Part shown: positions 8,536 to 18,149 of the stretch, piece by piece
How the letters are laid out: the number at the start of each line of letters is the position of its first letter
Numbering within the stretch: the stretch's first letter is position 1
Notes under the pieces: model-generated
Told to the model about the DNA's origin: nothing
The model's database searches: none
The model's input: only the letters and a program-made list of their open reading frames with translations
Program-made: the position numbers and the translations under genes
Assembly: GCF_030129945.1 (NCBI RefSeq)
Contig: NZ_JARRAF010000013.1
Location: 1-64,000, forward strand
Reading direction: 5' to 3'
From: Parachitinimonas caeni
GTDB lineage: Bacteria; Pseudomonadota; Gammaproteobacteria; Burkholderiales; Chitinimonadaceae
Length of the DNA: 64,000 nt

Positions 8536-9489
8536 ATGGATCAAATCGAGTCGGCTGACTTCAATGACTATGTCTACTTTGCCAGGGTGATCGAGGCGGG
8601 TGGTTTCTCGGCAGCAGAACGCCGGCTCGGGATTCCCAAATCGCGCCTGTCGCGCCGGATTGCCGGCCTGGAGGCCCGACTTGGCGTGCGTCTGCTGCAG
8701 CGTAGCACCCGAAAGCTGACGCTGACCGACGTTGGACAACGCTTTCTGGCCCATTGTCAGGCCCTGCTGCGCGAAGCCGAAGCGGCGGAACGGGTGGCTG
8801 CCAATCTCAAGGCCGAACCGGGAGGCCTGGTGCGACTGAGCATGCCGTCAGCGTTGCTGGATAGTGGCTTGAGTCAGCTGCTGGCCGAGTATCTGGCGGA
8901 TTTTCCCAAAGTCTCGCTGGAGACTGTGGTGACAGGGCGACGGGTTGATCTGATCGAGGAAGGGATTGATCTGGCCTTGCGAGTCCGTGCGCCGGATGAC
9001 GAAGACCCGCAGTGGGCGACGGTGCGGCTGTGGCGAGGCCGGGCGCGGCTGGTCGCCAGCCCACCGCTGGTGGCGGCATATGGCGGTATTACTACCCCTG
9101 CCGCTTTGACCATGGCACCGGCGCTGGGCGCGATCGCGGCGGATCGGCGTGTGCACTGGCGGTTGCAAGGCCCGGGGGGTGAATTGCGGGAGCTGGTGCT
9201 GGCGCCCCGGCTGGCCAGCGAGCATTTTGCGCTGCGCCGGCAGGCTGCGCGGGCCGGGCTGGGTGTCACCATGCTGCCCGAAGCATGGGCGATCGAAGAT
9301 ATCCAGGCGGGCCGGTTGGTGGAAGTTTTACCCGCCTGGCAGTTCCCGGTGACTTATTTGCAAGCTGTTTACGCCAGCCAGCGCGGGCTGCCGCCTGCGG
9401 TCAGAATCCTGCTTGACCGGTTGCGGGCTTACTCGGCAGAGGGGGCGGGAGACCTATTGCTGGATCGCCCTGGATTGCAGACAAGGTAG
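8536..9489 (+). CDS. LysR-family transcriptional regulator, divergent from azoR
   Basis: The protein has about 317 residues: an N-terminal winged helix (GFSAAERRLGIPKSRLSRRI), LLQRSTRKLTLTDVGQ, then a substrate-binding domain starting near GLVRLSMPSAL. ATG 8536 is chosen over a TTG at 8515; AAGGA precedes it by about ten bases. The short shared promoter region with azoR implies that it controls azoR and probably itself, with quinones or related electrophiles as likely signals (inference from known LysR-azoR pairs). Confidence 0.9.
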   Translation: MDQIESADFNDYVYFARVIEAGGFSAAERRLGIPKSRLSRRIAGLEARLGVRLLQRSTRKLTLTDVGQRFLAHCQALLREAEAAERVAANLKAEPGGLVRLSMPSALLDSGLSQLLAEYLADFPKVSLETVVTGRRVDLIEEGIDLALRVRAPDDEDPQWATVRLWRGRARLVASPPLVAAYGGITTPAALTMAPALGAIAADRRVHWRLQGPGGELRELVLAPRLASEHFALRRQAARAGLGVTMLPEAWAIEDIQAGRLVEVLPAWQFPVTYLQAVYASQRGLPPAVRILLDRLRAYSAEGAGDLLLDRPGLQTR

Positions 9490-9578
9490 TCCGAGGGCGG
9501 TTCTTGCGCTGCCGCAAGCCGTCTGGCGAACCAACCCTATAGGCTGTCTTTATCGATGAACGGATATTGAGGTAAGCC

Positions 9579-12227
9579 GTGGACTCTCTGGATCAAGCCG
9601 TCTGGCATGCGGAAAACGGGGCGGCGGTTGCTGCGCAATGGCAAAGCCCGGCCGGTGGCCTGAGCGAGGCGGAGGTGGCAGTGCGCCTGCAGCGCCACGG
9701 TTTGAATCATCTGCCCCAGGCACCGGGCAAACCGGCCTGGAGGCGCTTGCTTGCGCAGTTCCATAACCCACTTATCTATCTGCTGTTCGCAGCGGCGCTG
9801 ATGACCGGGCTGCTGGGTGATATCAGCGATACGGTCATCATTCTGCTAGCGGCCTTGGCCAATGGCTTGGTCGGGTTTATTCAGGAAGGCCGGGCAGAAA
9901 CTGCCTTGGCGGCAGTGGCCCGATTGTTGCCGGCGCAAGCGGTGGTCTGGCGCGAGGGCAGCCGGCAGTCGGTGCCGTTTGAGCAGCTGGTACCCGGTGA
10001 CCGGGTGGTACTGGAAGCCGGTGAGCGAGTCGCGGCCGATCTGCGCTTGCTCGAAGCCAGCGAGCTGACCATCGACGAATCAGCGCTGACCGGTGAATCG
10101 CTGGCCGTGAGCAAGACGACCGAACCTGTTGCTCGTGAAGCTCCGCTGGCCGAGCGCCGCAGCATGGCGTATTCCGGCACCACCGTGGCAACCGGGCAAG
10201 GCATTGGCGTGGTTGTCGCGACCGGGATTCATACCGAACTCGGACGGATCGGCGCGCTGATTGCCGCCGTCGAAGTCGTGCCAACCCCGCTGATGCAGGC
10301 ATTGGACAGGCTCGGCGGAAGGCTGTCGCTACTGGTAACCCTGGTGGCGCTGCTTGCCCTACCGATCGGCGTGCTGGCGGGGCTGCCGTGGGCCGAAGCG
10401 ATATTGGCAGCGGTTGCGATTGCCGTGGCGGCAATTCCTGAGGGCTTGCCTGCCGTCATGTCGATCACCTTGGCGGTCGGCGTTCGGCGCATGGCGCGCC
10501 GGCGGGCCATCGTCCGCTCCTTGCCGGCGGTGGAAACGCTCGGGGGCGTTTCAGTGATCTGTACCGACAAAACGGGGACCCTCACCCGCAACGAGATGAG
10601 TGTGGTGGAACTGGTCACTGCGGATGGACAGTGGTCGGTAGACGGCGTTGGCTATGCGCCGGTTGGCCATCTGGCGACGGCTGCGAGGGGCCCGCTGTCT
10701 GACATCGCCAGGGTGGCCGTTCTCTGCAACGATGCCAGTCTGGCGCAGGTCGAAGGGGAGTGGTGTGTGCTGGGTGACCCTACCGAAGGCGCTTTGCTGG
10801 CATTGGCATCGCGCCTTGGGCAGGAGGCGGCACCGCTGAGGCAGACACAGCCCCGGCTGGCAGTTCTGCCGTTCTCGGCAGAGCGGCAGTGGATGGCCAG
10901 CTGGCATCAGGTAGGAGACCGGGTGCTGCTGGCGGTGAAGGGCGCACCGGAACGGGTGTTTGAGCGCTGTATCCAGACCGCCACTGCGGTGGGCGTGCAA
11001 GCCCTGCATACCGATGACTGGATCAGGCGTCAGCAAGGTCTGGCGCAACAAGGGGAGCGCGTACTGGCGCTGGCAATGGCCTGGGTAGATGCCGCGCCCT
11101 CTCAGCCCGCCATGACGGATGTGAAGGATCTGAGCCTGCTGGCACTGACCGGCATTGCCGATCCCTTGCGATCCGAGTCGATCGATGCCGTGGCCCGCTG
11201 CCACGGGGCGGGAATCAGCGTGAAAATGCTGACCGGTGATCATGCCCTGACGGCCGGTGCCATTGCCGGCAAACTGGGCTTGCGCGGAGCCAGTGTCCTG
11301 ACTGGCGATGACATCGATCAACTCGACGATGCCGCGTTGGCCAAGGCCGCGCAGCAGCACAGCGTATTTGCGCGGACCACGGCCGCCCACAAACTGCGCC
11401 TGATTGGCGCTTTGCGTGGCGAGGGGGCTACGGTTGCCATGACGGGCGACGGCGTGAATGACGCTCCGGCGCTGAAATCGGCGGACATCGGTGTGGCAAT
11501 GGCCGGACGAGGCAGTCAGGCTGCGCGAGAGGCCGCACAGATCGCGCTGGCCGACGACCACTTTGCCACCATCGCGAATGCGGTCGAAGAAGGCCGACTG
11601 GTCTTCGACAACCTGCGCAAGGCGTTGCTGTTTCTGTTGCCGGCGAATTTTGCCCAGGCCGTGGTGGTGCTGGCAGCTTTGCTGACCGGCTCGACGTTGC
11701 CGATCACGGCGGGTCAGGTCTTATGGGTCAATCTGGTTGTGGCGGTACTGCTGGGGCTGCCACTGGCATTTGAGCCAGCCGAGGGCGACCTGATGCGGCG
11801 TCCCCCGCGAGACCGGCAACAAGGTCTGGTCGAGGCCCGCCTGATCTGGCGGACCCTGCTGGTGTCGCTGCTGCTGACCCTGGCCTGCTTTGCCATGTTC
11901 GAGTGGCAACGCCATGCCGGGGCGAACCTGGCGACCGCCCGCACGGCTACTGTCAATGCCTTGACCTTTGGCCTAATTGGCTATCTGTTTGGTAGTCGCA
12001 AGCTGGGTTCGGCCAGCTGGCGCGAACTGCTGGGTGGCAATGTCTGGCTCTGGCGAGGGGTGGCTGCCTGTGCTCTGTTACAGGTTCTATTCAGCTATCT
12101 GCCGGTTTTTCACCAGCTGCTGGGAACGGCAGGTATCAGCCTGACGGCTTGGGCAGGTGTACTTATGGTCGGAATACTGGTATTTGCCTCCGTAACGCTG
12201 GAAAAGCGTATTTGGCCTGCTGCCTAA
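9579..12227 (+). CDS. P-type cation-transporting ATPase (P2-like)
   Basis: This 882-residue ion pump has the actuator motif LTGES near residues 169-173, the phosphorylation site DKTGTLT (D330), the TGDGVNDAPALKSADIGVAM hinge, the PEGLP signature of membrane helix 4 and about ten membrane segments. This layout is that of Ca2+/Na+,K+ (P2) pumps. The helix-6 stretch reads WVNLVVAVLLGLPLAFEP, without the NxxxD aspartate that Ca2+ pumps use, so Ca2+ transport should not be assumed. Start is GTG 9579, with GAGG six bases upstream. It stands alone, 122 bases ahead of parA, and no regulator adjoins it. Confidence 0.92.
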   Translation: MDSLDQAVWHAENGAAVAAQWQSPAGGLSEAEVAVRLQRHGLNHLPQAPGKPAWRRLLAQFHNPLIYLLFAAALMTGLLGDISDTVIILLAALANGLVGFIQEGRAETALAAVARLLPAQAVVWREGSRQSVPFEQLVPGDRVVLEAGERVAADLRLLEASELTIDESALTGESLAVSKTTEPVAREAPLAERRSMAYSGTTVATGQGIGVVVATGIHTELGRIGALIAAVEVVPTPLMQALDRLGGRLSLLVTLVALLALPIGVLAGLPWAEAILAAVAIAVAAIPEGLPAVMSITLAVGVRRMARRRAIVRSLPAVETLGGVSVICTDKTGTLTRNEMSVVELVTADGQWSVDGVGYAPVGHLATAARGPLSDIARVAVLCNDASLAQVEGEWCVLGDPTEGALLALASRLGQEAAPLRQTQPRLAVLPFSAERQWMASWHQVGDRVLLAVKGAPERVFERCIQTATAVGVQALHTDDWIRRQQGLAQQGERVLALAMAWVDAAPSQPAMTDVKDLSLLALTGIADPLRSESIDAVARCHGAGISVKMLTGDHALTAGAIAGKLGLRGASVLTGDDIDQLDDAALAKAAQQHSVFARTTAAHKLRLIGALRGEGATVAMTGDGVNDAPALKSADIGVAMAGRGSQAAREAAQIALADDHFATIANAVEEGRLVFDNLRKALLFLLPANFAQAVVVLAALLTGSTLPITAGQVLWVNLVVAVLLGLPLAFEPAEGDLMRRPPRDRQQGLVEARLIWRTLLVSLLLTLACFAMFEWQRHAGANLATARTATVNALTFGLIGYLFGSRKLGSASWRELLGGNVWLWRGVAACALLQVLFSYLPVFHQLLGTAGISLTAWAGVLMVGILVFASVTLEKRIWPAA

Positions 12228-12349
12228 GCAATGCGCCGGAACCAGCAGACTGTGCAGCGTTTGTAGAGACGTGTTTTGACCACCACAAAACAAATATCAA
12301 CAGAAGCTGGCAATGAGCTATCAATTAATTGGACTCTACGGATCTAGCG

Positions 12350-13117
12350 ATGAAGCGTGTGATATTCAATCAAAAAGGCGGGGTGGGAAAATCCACCATC
12401 ACCGTCAATCTGGCGGCGATCAGTGCGAGCCAAGGCAAGAAAACCCTCGTCATCGACATGGACCCGCAATGTAACGCCAGTCGTTATCTGATGGGGGCGG
12501 CGGCGGGCGATCTGGCGCCGACCCTGGCAGACTATTTTGAGCAGACGCTTAACTTCAGTCTGTTTACCAAGCCTGCGACAGCGTTTATTCATGCCACCCG
12601 TTTTGACAATCTGTCGCTGATGCCCTCGCATCCTCAGATCGGAGAGCTGCAATCCAAGCTGGAATCCCGCCATAAAATCTACAAATTGCGCGATACCCTG
12701 GTCGAACTGTCGAAACAGTTTGAGGCGATTTATATCGACACCCCGCCGGCTTATAACTTTTTTACCCTTTCGGCACTGATCGCCTGCGAAAACTGCCTGA
12801 TTCCATTCGATTGCGATGATTTTTCGCGCCAGGCGCTTTATACGCTGCTGGCCAACGTGCGGGAGATCCAGGAAGACCACAACGACAAGCTCAAAGTCGA
12901 AGGCATTGTCGTCAACCAGTTTCAGGCGCGCGCGGCGCTGCCGGTCAAGCTGGTGAACGAGCTCAAGGCAGAGGGCTTGCCCGTGCTCGATAGCTGCCTG
13001 TCTTCATCGGTCAAGATTCGCGAGTCGCATGAGCAGTCCTTGCCGATGATCCACCTCGACGCCCGGCATAAGCTGGCGCGTGAATATCTTGCACTGTACG
13101 AAGAACTCAACGGCTAG
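12350..13117 (+). CDS. ParA-family ATPase (chromosomal, orphan)
   Basis: The 255-residue protein has the deviant Walker A motif KGGVGKST at residues 8-15, a Walker A' DMDPQCNAS and a Walker B-like YIDTPPAYN. These mark MinD/ParA ATPases that dimerise with ATP and move cargo on DNA or membrane. No parB or parS-like gene is beside it, so it is not the main chromosome-partition locus. It may position a signalling or other complex. The next gene is a large sensor kinase, 68 bases downstream and on the same strand. ATG 12350 gives the standard N-terminus MKRVIFNQKGG; an upstream TTG adds seven residues without support. Confidence 0.9.
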   Translation: MKRVIFNQKGGVGKSTITVNLAAISASQGKKTLVIDMDPQCNASRYLMGAAAGDLAPTLADYFEQTLNFSLFTKPATAFIHATRFDNLSLMPSHPQIGELQSKLESRHKIYKLRDTLVELSKQFEAIYIDTPPAYNFFTLSALIACENCLIPFDCDDFSRQALYTLLANVREIQEDHNDKLKVEGIVVNQFQARAALPVKLVNELKAEGLPVLDSCLSSSVKIRESHEQSLPMIHLDARHKLAREYLALYEELNG

Positions 13118-13185
13118 ACCGTCATTTATGAGCGAGAGGCAGCAACAGGCGCTTACTGCCTGTGACGATTCGGTGAAGGGTGCCC

Positions 13186-16100
13186 ATGGCTAGGCACTGG
13201 TGGCCACTGGTCCTTTTCGTACTGGGCGCGCTCGGTACGATTGCGGCTGTCGATTTCTGGCTGGAACGGCAGACCGAAGCGACTTTGCGCATCGAATTGA
13301 CCCGCACGGCATCCCAGACGCTCAGTCGTATCGAGGGCCGGGTGATGCAAGGCATGGGGCGGATCACCCTGCTGGAGGATTTGCAGGATGTCGTCGCAAA
13401 GCCCCCGCCCGCCCAGTTTGGTCGCTTTGCTGGCGATGTGATGAGCGATGCTGGGCTGAGCTTTGCCCTGATTGCCGAGAAAGTGGACGGCGAGCAACGC
13501 GAGCGGGCTGAGCACGACTGGCGCTCTGTTTACCCGGATTTTGCAATCCGTAACGTCAATGCCAATGGCCGGCTGATCATGGCGCGGCTGAAAACCGAGT
13601 ATTACCCGGTGATCTATCTGACGGGCGTCACGCCACCGCGCTTGACGGTTGGGCTTGATCTGGGCAACGAACCGCAGATTCGTGGTGCGCTCACCATGGC
13701 GCGTAATGGTGGGCGCACGGTTGTCACCGAGCCGATCCGGGCGCGCCACGATAGCCCGGTCACCGTGCTGGCGCTCCGTTTTGGCGCCAATACCACTCAT
13801 CGCCTGTTTGCGGTGGGCCTGCATCCGCAAACCCTGGTTGAAGCTGCTGCAGGCAGTTACAACCCAACTGGCCTGCGCTACTACTGGTTTGATATCACCG
13901 ACGATAGCCGGGTTGAAGCGCTCTATCCCACCAGTCTGGACTACGCCACCTTGCCATCGTTGGTGGTGGCCGAGCGCAAGCTCAAGATCGGCAATCGGGT
14001 CTGGCGGCTGGATGCGCGCCTGCCGCCCGCCGAGCTGACCGCGCAAGCCTCTGCTCAACGCGGCCTGGTCTGGAGCATCGGCCTGCTGTTTACCGTATTC
14101 ATTGCCTCCATCATCTGGCGGCTGACTGAACGGCAGCAGGCATACAGCCGGCAAGCCGGGCGGCTCGCCCGCCAGAATGAGCAGCTGACCACAGCCAACG
14201 CGACCTTGCAGACCGCCGCTGATGCGGCTAGGGATAGCGAGCTGCGGTTGAAGACCATCCTGGATACCGCCAATGAGGCCGTTGTACTGATTGATGAGCG
14301 AGGGCGCATTGAGCTATTCAACGCTGCGGCCGAGCGCCTGTTTGGCTATCACGCGAGAGAGGCATTGGGGCAGGTTGTCGGCATGCTGATGCCGTCTGCG
14401 TACCGGGAGCGCCATCGCGAGGCGATGGAGCGCTACAACCGTACCGGCCAGAGCCGGGTCATGGGCACCAGCCGCGAGCTTGTCGGGCAACGCAAGGATG
14501 GCGTGGCGTTCCCCATCGAACTTTCCCTCAACGAATTCCGCCTCGGTGACGCTCACTACTTCGTGGGCGTGATTCGTGACATCACCGACCGCAAGCGCGC
14601 CGAGCGCATTCTGTTTGATAGCGAGTACAAGCACCGGGCGATTCTGGATGCAGCCTATATCGGCATCTATGTTTATCAGGATGGCAAGCTGCGTTATGTC
14701 AACCCGACCTTCGCCGGCTATTTTGGTACGGATGCCACGGCGCTGGTTGGCGCCGTGTCCTGGTCCGAGCTGGTGCCAACCGAGTGGCTGTACGTGCTGG
14801 AAGAGGTGCTGAGCAGTGAGGGGGGAGCCGCCGCCCGCCCGCGTGAGCTGCAATGCGCAAGGCAGGATGGCAGCCGCTTTTATGCGCTGCTGACGGCCAA
14901 GCCCATCATCTTCGACAACCGCCCAGGTCTGGCGGGCTCGTTGCTGGATATTTCCGAGCGCAAGGCCGTTGAACAAGCCATGCTGCGGGCTGAGATCAAG
15001 AACCATGCCATTCTGGAAGCGATTCCCGACCTCATGGTGCAGCTTGATGGCAATGGCGTCTTCGTCGATTACCGCGCCAAGGTAGGCGGGGATGACTTTG
15101 GCTTGCCGGCAGACTGCCTGGGCCAGCACTTCAAACGGGTGCTTGATCCTGACTTCGCCTTGCGTCTGGAAGATGCGATGCGGCAGATCCGGGCCTGGTA
15201 TCGACCTGTGGTGTTTGAATTCGCGCTAGCACTCAGTAGCCGTCAGCACTATTTCGAAGCGCGGATTTCACCCTGCGGTGAGGCGGACTTCCTGCTGATG
15301 CTGCGTGACATCTCGGAACGTAAGGCGATTGAAGCCGAGCTGATCCGCCACCGTGACCACTTGCAGGATCTGGTCGATGAGCGCACCGCAGAGCTGCAAG
15401 CGACCTTTGATGCCAGCCCGATTGCCACGGCGTTTGTCGTGCAGCGGCGCTTTGTCCGTGTCAACACCGCTTGCTGCAAGCTGTTCGAGCGCTCGATCGA
15501 CGAACTGGTCGGGGCGTCGGTCCGCATCATTCACCCGGATGACCATTCGTTTGAAGGCGCACCGCAAGTGGTATTCCCACGTCTGATTGAAGGAGGGGTT
15601 TATCAGGCAGAGCATCAGTTCGTTACCGGCAGTGGTGAGCTGATCTGGTGCAGCATCTTTGGCAAGGCGATTGATCCACACGATATGAATCGTGGCCTGG
15701 TCTGGGTGTATCAGGACATCGGCGAGCAGAAAGCCACAGCCGATGCGCTCAAGCGGGCCAAAGAGCTGGCAGAGGCCGCCAACCAGGCCAAGTCCGAATT
15801 TCTGGCCAATATGTCGCACGAGCTGCGCACCCCCATGCATGCCGTGCTGTCATTCTCAGAGTTGGGCGAGGCCAAAGCCGGCAAGGTTGAGAGCGAAAAG
15901 CTTGCACATTACTTTCAACGCATCAGCGCCAGCGGTAAGCGTCTGCTGCAGATTCTGAATGATCTGCTGGATCTCTCGAAACTCGAAGCCGGCAAGATGC
16001 GTTACGACATGCGACCACAAAACCTGCTGCCGATCGTGCATGAGGCGGTCGATGAGCTGGCCGCCATCTGTCGGCCGCGCGGCGTTCGTATCGTGGTCGA

Positions 16101-16500
16101 TACCCCGCATTTTGAACCAATGGCCGTTTGCGATGCGTTGCGGATCAGCCAGGTGGTGCGCAATCTGGTGTCGAATGCAATCAAGTTCAGTCCTGACAAC
16201 GGGGAAGTCAGGGTGGGCTTTGACGAAGTGGAATCGGAAGGTACCCACTGGCTGGCCGTGTGGATTGCCGACCAAGGGGTCGGTATTCCTGCTGAAGAGC
16301 TTGAGGCGATCTTCGATAAATTTATCCAGAGCAGCAAAACCAAGACCGGTGCAGGTGGCACCGGCTTGGGACTGGCAATCTGCCGGGAAATCGTGCGCGC
16401 CCATAACGGCGCAATTCGTGCAGACAATCGGGAAACTGGCGGTGCGCTGTTTGAATTCCGCTTACCGCGTGCAGGAAAGACTGAGGAGACTGGAATATGA
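13186..16500 (+). CDS. Multi-PAS membrane sensor histidine kinase
   Basis: The protein has about 1104 residues. A membrane helix at residues 3-20, a periplasmic sensing region of about 270 residues (CHASE-like in layout) and a second helix near 293-312 are followed by four PAS-type domains starting near residues 350, 480, 605 and 740. The first contains ERLFGY and GVIRDITDRK. The kinase core follows: HisKA with NMSHELRTP (H878) and an ATPase domain with GTGLGLAICREIV. Start ATG 13186 has GAAGGG seven bases upstream. The stop overlaps the next gene by four bases, so the receiver-ATPase protein that follows is its translationally coupled partner. The signal is unknown. Confidence 0.93.
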   Translation: MARHWWPLVLFVLGALGTIAAVDFWLERQTEATLRIELTRTASQTLSRIEGRVMQGMGRITLLEDLQDVVAKPPPAQFGRFAGDVMSDAGLSFALIAEKVDGEQRERAEHDWRSVYPDFAIRNVNANGRLIMARLKTEYYPVIYLTGVTPPRLTVGLDLGNEPQIRGALTMARNGGRTVVTEPIRARHDSPVTVLALRFGANTTHRLFAVGLHPQTLVEAAAGSYNPTGLRYYWFDITDDSRVEALYPTSLDYATLPSLVVAERKLKIGNRVWRLDARLPPAELTAQASAQRGLVWSIGLLFTVFIASIIWRLTERQQAYSRQAGRLARQNEQLTTANATLQTAADAARDSELRLKTILDTANEAVVLIDERGRIELFNAAAERLFGYHAREALGQVVGMLMPSAYRERHREAMERYNRTGQSRVMGTSRELVGQRKDGVAFPIELSLNEFRLGDAHYFVGVIRDITDRKRAERILFDSEYKHRAILDAAYIGIYVYQDGKLRYVNPTFAGYFGTDATALVGAVSWSELVPTEWLYVLEEVLSSEGGAAARPRELQCARQDGSRFYALLTAKPIIFDNRPGLAGSLLDISERKAVEQAMLRAEIKNHAILEAIPDLMVQLDGNGVFVDYRAKVGGDDFGLPADCLGQHFKRVLDPDFALRLEDAMRQIRAWYRPVVFEFALALSSRQHYFEARISPCGEADFLLMLRDISERKAIEAELIRHRDHLQDLVDERTAELQATFDASPIATAFVVQRRFVRVNTACCKLFERSIDELVGASVRIIHPDDHSFEGAPQVVFPRLIEGGVYQAEHQFVTGSGELIWCSIFGKAIDPHDMNRGLVWVYQDIGEQKATADALKRAKELAEAANQAKSEFLANMSHELRTPMHAVLSFSELGEAKAGKVESEKLAHYFQRISASGKRLLQILNDLLDLSKLEAGKMRYDMRPQNLLPIVHEAVDELAAICRPRGVRIVVDTPHFEPMAVCDALRISQVVRNLVSNAIKFSPDNGEVRVGFDEVESEGTHWLAVWIADQGVGIPAEELEAIFDKFIQSSKTKTGAGGTGLGLAICREIVRAHNGAIRADNRETGGALFEFRLPRAGKTEETGI

Positions 16501-17396
16501 CCCAGCGTGGGACTCTACTGCTCGTTGATGACGAACCCTTCAATCTGGAAATTCTGGCAGAGCATCTGACCGACGCCGGCTACCAGATTGATACCGCTGA
16601 AGATGGTCAGGCAGCCTGGGATCTGCTGTCGGCCAGTACCGGCCGCTACGACACCGTGCTGCTGGATCGCATGATGCCGCGCATGAATGGCATGGAGGTG
16701 CTCAAACGCATCAAGCAGCATCCGGACCTGCAATACATGCCTGTCGTCTTGCAGACGGCAGTTGGCTCGCCAGATGCTGTGCGGGAAGGCATGCAGGCCG
16801 GGGCGTACTACTACCTGACCAAGCCTTTCGAGCGCGAAATGTTGCTGGCGATTACTGCCGCAGCAGTCGGCGACAATCGAGCCCGACGAGCAGTGCGGGA
16901 ACAAATGGCCGTGCAGCTTGATGGCTTGCGATACGTGTCGCATGCCGGCTTCAGGATTCACAACCTGGACGACGCACATCGTTTGACGGCCCTGATTGCC
17001 CAGCTGTATCCGAACCCGGAACGGGTGGCGATGGGGCTGGCCGAGCTGATGGTCAATGCCGTCGAGCACGGTAATTTGGGGATTGGCTATCGCGAGAAGG
17101 CCGAGCTGATGCAAAGCGGTCGCTGGCGGGAAGAGGTGGACAGACTGGCCAGCCTTCCGGAAAACGCGGGCAAGTTTGTTGAAATCGAGCTGGAACGTAA
17201 CGAGAGCGAAATTATCGTGACCATCTGTGACCAGGGCGAAGGTTTCGATTGGTCGCGTTTTCTTGACTTTGACCCGTCCCGGGCTTTCGATCCGAACGGC
17301 CGGGGTGTTTTCATGGCACGCACCATGAGTTTTGATCGGCTGGAATTTCAAGGGCGCGGCAATATTGTGATGGCTGCCGTCAAACTGAATTTTTAG
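16497..17396 (+). CDS. Response regulator fused to an RsbW-type ATPase domain
   Basis: This 299-residue protein has two domains. Residues 1-125 are a receiver: acidic pair D11-D12, phosphoacceptor D57, T87 and K109. Residues about 145-299 form a small GHKL ATPase of the anti-sigma-factor kinase type: N-box ELMVNAVEHGN (N187), G1 box DQGEGFD (245-251) and G2-like GRGVFMAR. There is no DNA-binding domain. The gene overlaps the sensor kinase by ATGA, so D57 is the likely target of that kinase. The output is probably partner switching (control of a sigma factor or STAS protein) rather than direct transcription; this is inference, and no STAS or sigma gene lies nearby. Confidence 0.88.
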   Translation: MTQRGTLLLVDDEPFNLEILAEHLTDAGYQIDTAEDGQAAWDLLSASTGRYDTVLLDRMMPRMNGMEVLKRIKQHPDLQYMPVVLQTAVGSPDAVREGMQAGAYYYLTKPFEREMLLAITAAAVGDNRARRAVREQMAVQLDGLRYVSHAGFRIHNLDDAHRLTALIAQLYPNPERVAMGLAELMVNAVEHGNLGIGYREKAELMQSGRWREEVDRLASLPENAGKFVEIELERNESEIIVTICDQGEGFDWSRFLDFDPSRAFDPNGRGVFMARTMSFDRLEFQGRGNIVMAAVKLNF

Positions 17397-17490
17397 TCGC
17401 GGTTACCTACTTTTTCGGTTGCGCCGGCTCGACCCGAAAATGAGTCTGCAGCATCTGAATCCCGCCCCCTCCAGCCTGCCCAAACGTCGA

Positions 17491-17512
17491 GGCGGATCAC
17501 TTTCGATCCGCC
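17491..17512 (+). terminator. Candidate terminator hairpin
   Basis: GGCGGATC and GATCCGCC form an 8-base stem around ACTTTC, about 95 bases after the receiver-ATPase stop. The following CCGGGGCATTTT is only weakly U-rich. It could serve either the upstream plus-strand unit or the convergent thioesterase gene. Confidence 0.45.
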
Positions 17513-17542
17513 CCGGGGCATTTTACGTCTGCTTATGGTGGT

Positions 17543-17965
17543 TCAGGCAGCCGGCCAGCGCGGCAAAGCGTCGAAGATGGTGCGTAGCTCGTTCTCCATC
17601 GGAACCGCCGCATCTTTCTTCGGATCGTAAATCACGAATGTCACGTCGGCTTCGGCAATCACGGTCTGGGTCCCTGCCAGAAACACTTTCTGATGAATGA
17701 CCGCGCTACGGCTGCCAATCTTTTTCATGCCGGTTTCGATCAGGATTTCCTCATTCATGAATGCTGGCCGACGGTAATCGATATTGATGTTGACGATGAC
17801 AAAAGCCAGCCCGGCCTTGGCAAAGTACTCCAGCTGACCGTGATCTTCAGTGAAGCCCCAACGCGCTTCTTCAAGAAATTCCAGATAGCGGGCATTGTTG
17901 ACGTGACCATATAAATCGAGATGGTAGCCACGAACCTTGATGCGGGTGTGATGCAAGTCAGACAT
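17543..17965 (-). CDS. Acyl-CoA thioesterase, YbgC/FadM-like hotdog fold
   Basis: The protein has about 140 residues with a 4-hydroxybenzoyl-CoA thioesterase signature: GYHLDLYGHVNNARYLEFLE near the N-terminus, where the Asp is the usual catalytic residue, and INIDYRRPAFMNEEILIET. Such enzymes hydrolyse acyl-CoAs in the cytoplasm; chain preference cannot be read. ATG 17965 is preferred (AAGG seven bases upstream) over an extension to 18007. It is a single gene, convergent with the signalling operon and divergent from the AsmA-family gene. Confidence 0.88.
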   Translation of the reverse strand: MSDLHHTRIKVRGYHLDLYGHVNNARYLEFLEEARWGFTEDHGQLEYFAKAGLAFVIVNINIDYRRPAFMNEEILIETGMKKIGSRSAVIHQKVFLAGTQTVIAEADVTFVIYDPKKDAAVPMENELRTIFDALPRWPAA

Positions 17966-18149
17966 ACGAGTGCCTTTCTCAGTGAAAATGAATGGATTAT
18001 CAGCCAAAATTCGGGCTTGTGGGGTTAACGGCGCTTTTCGTGGGAAATTACGTTGTCATGTGAAATAATGCGGCCCCGCTTTGCCGAATGTCACGGCAAT
18101 CCTTGAATTTTCCTTCTTCTTCAAGAAAGGCGACGTAAGCGGTAGTCTG

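Noticed and set aside
12268-12310. AT-rich hairpin and a word resembling the repeat terminus (CAAAACAAATATCAACAGAAGC)
   Set aside because: Stem is short and weak and similarity to the repeat family is too low to count as a copy or terminator.
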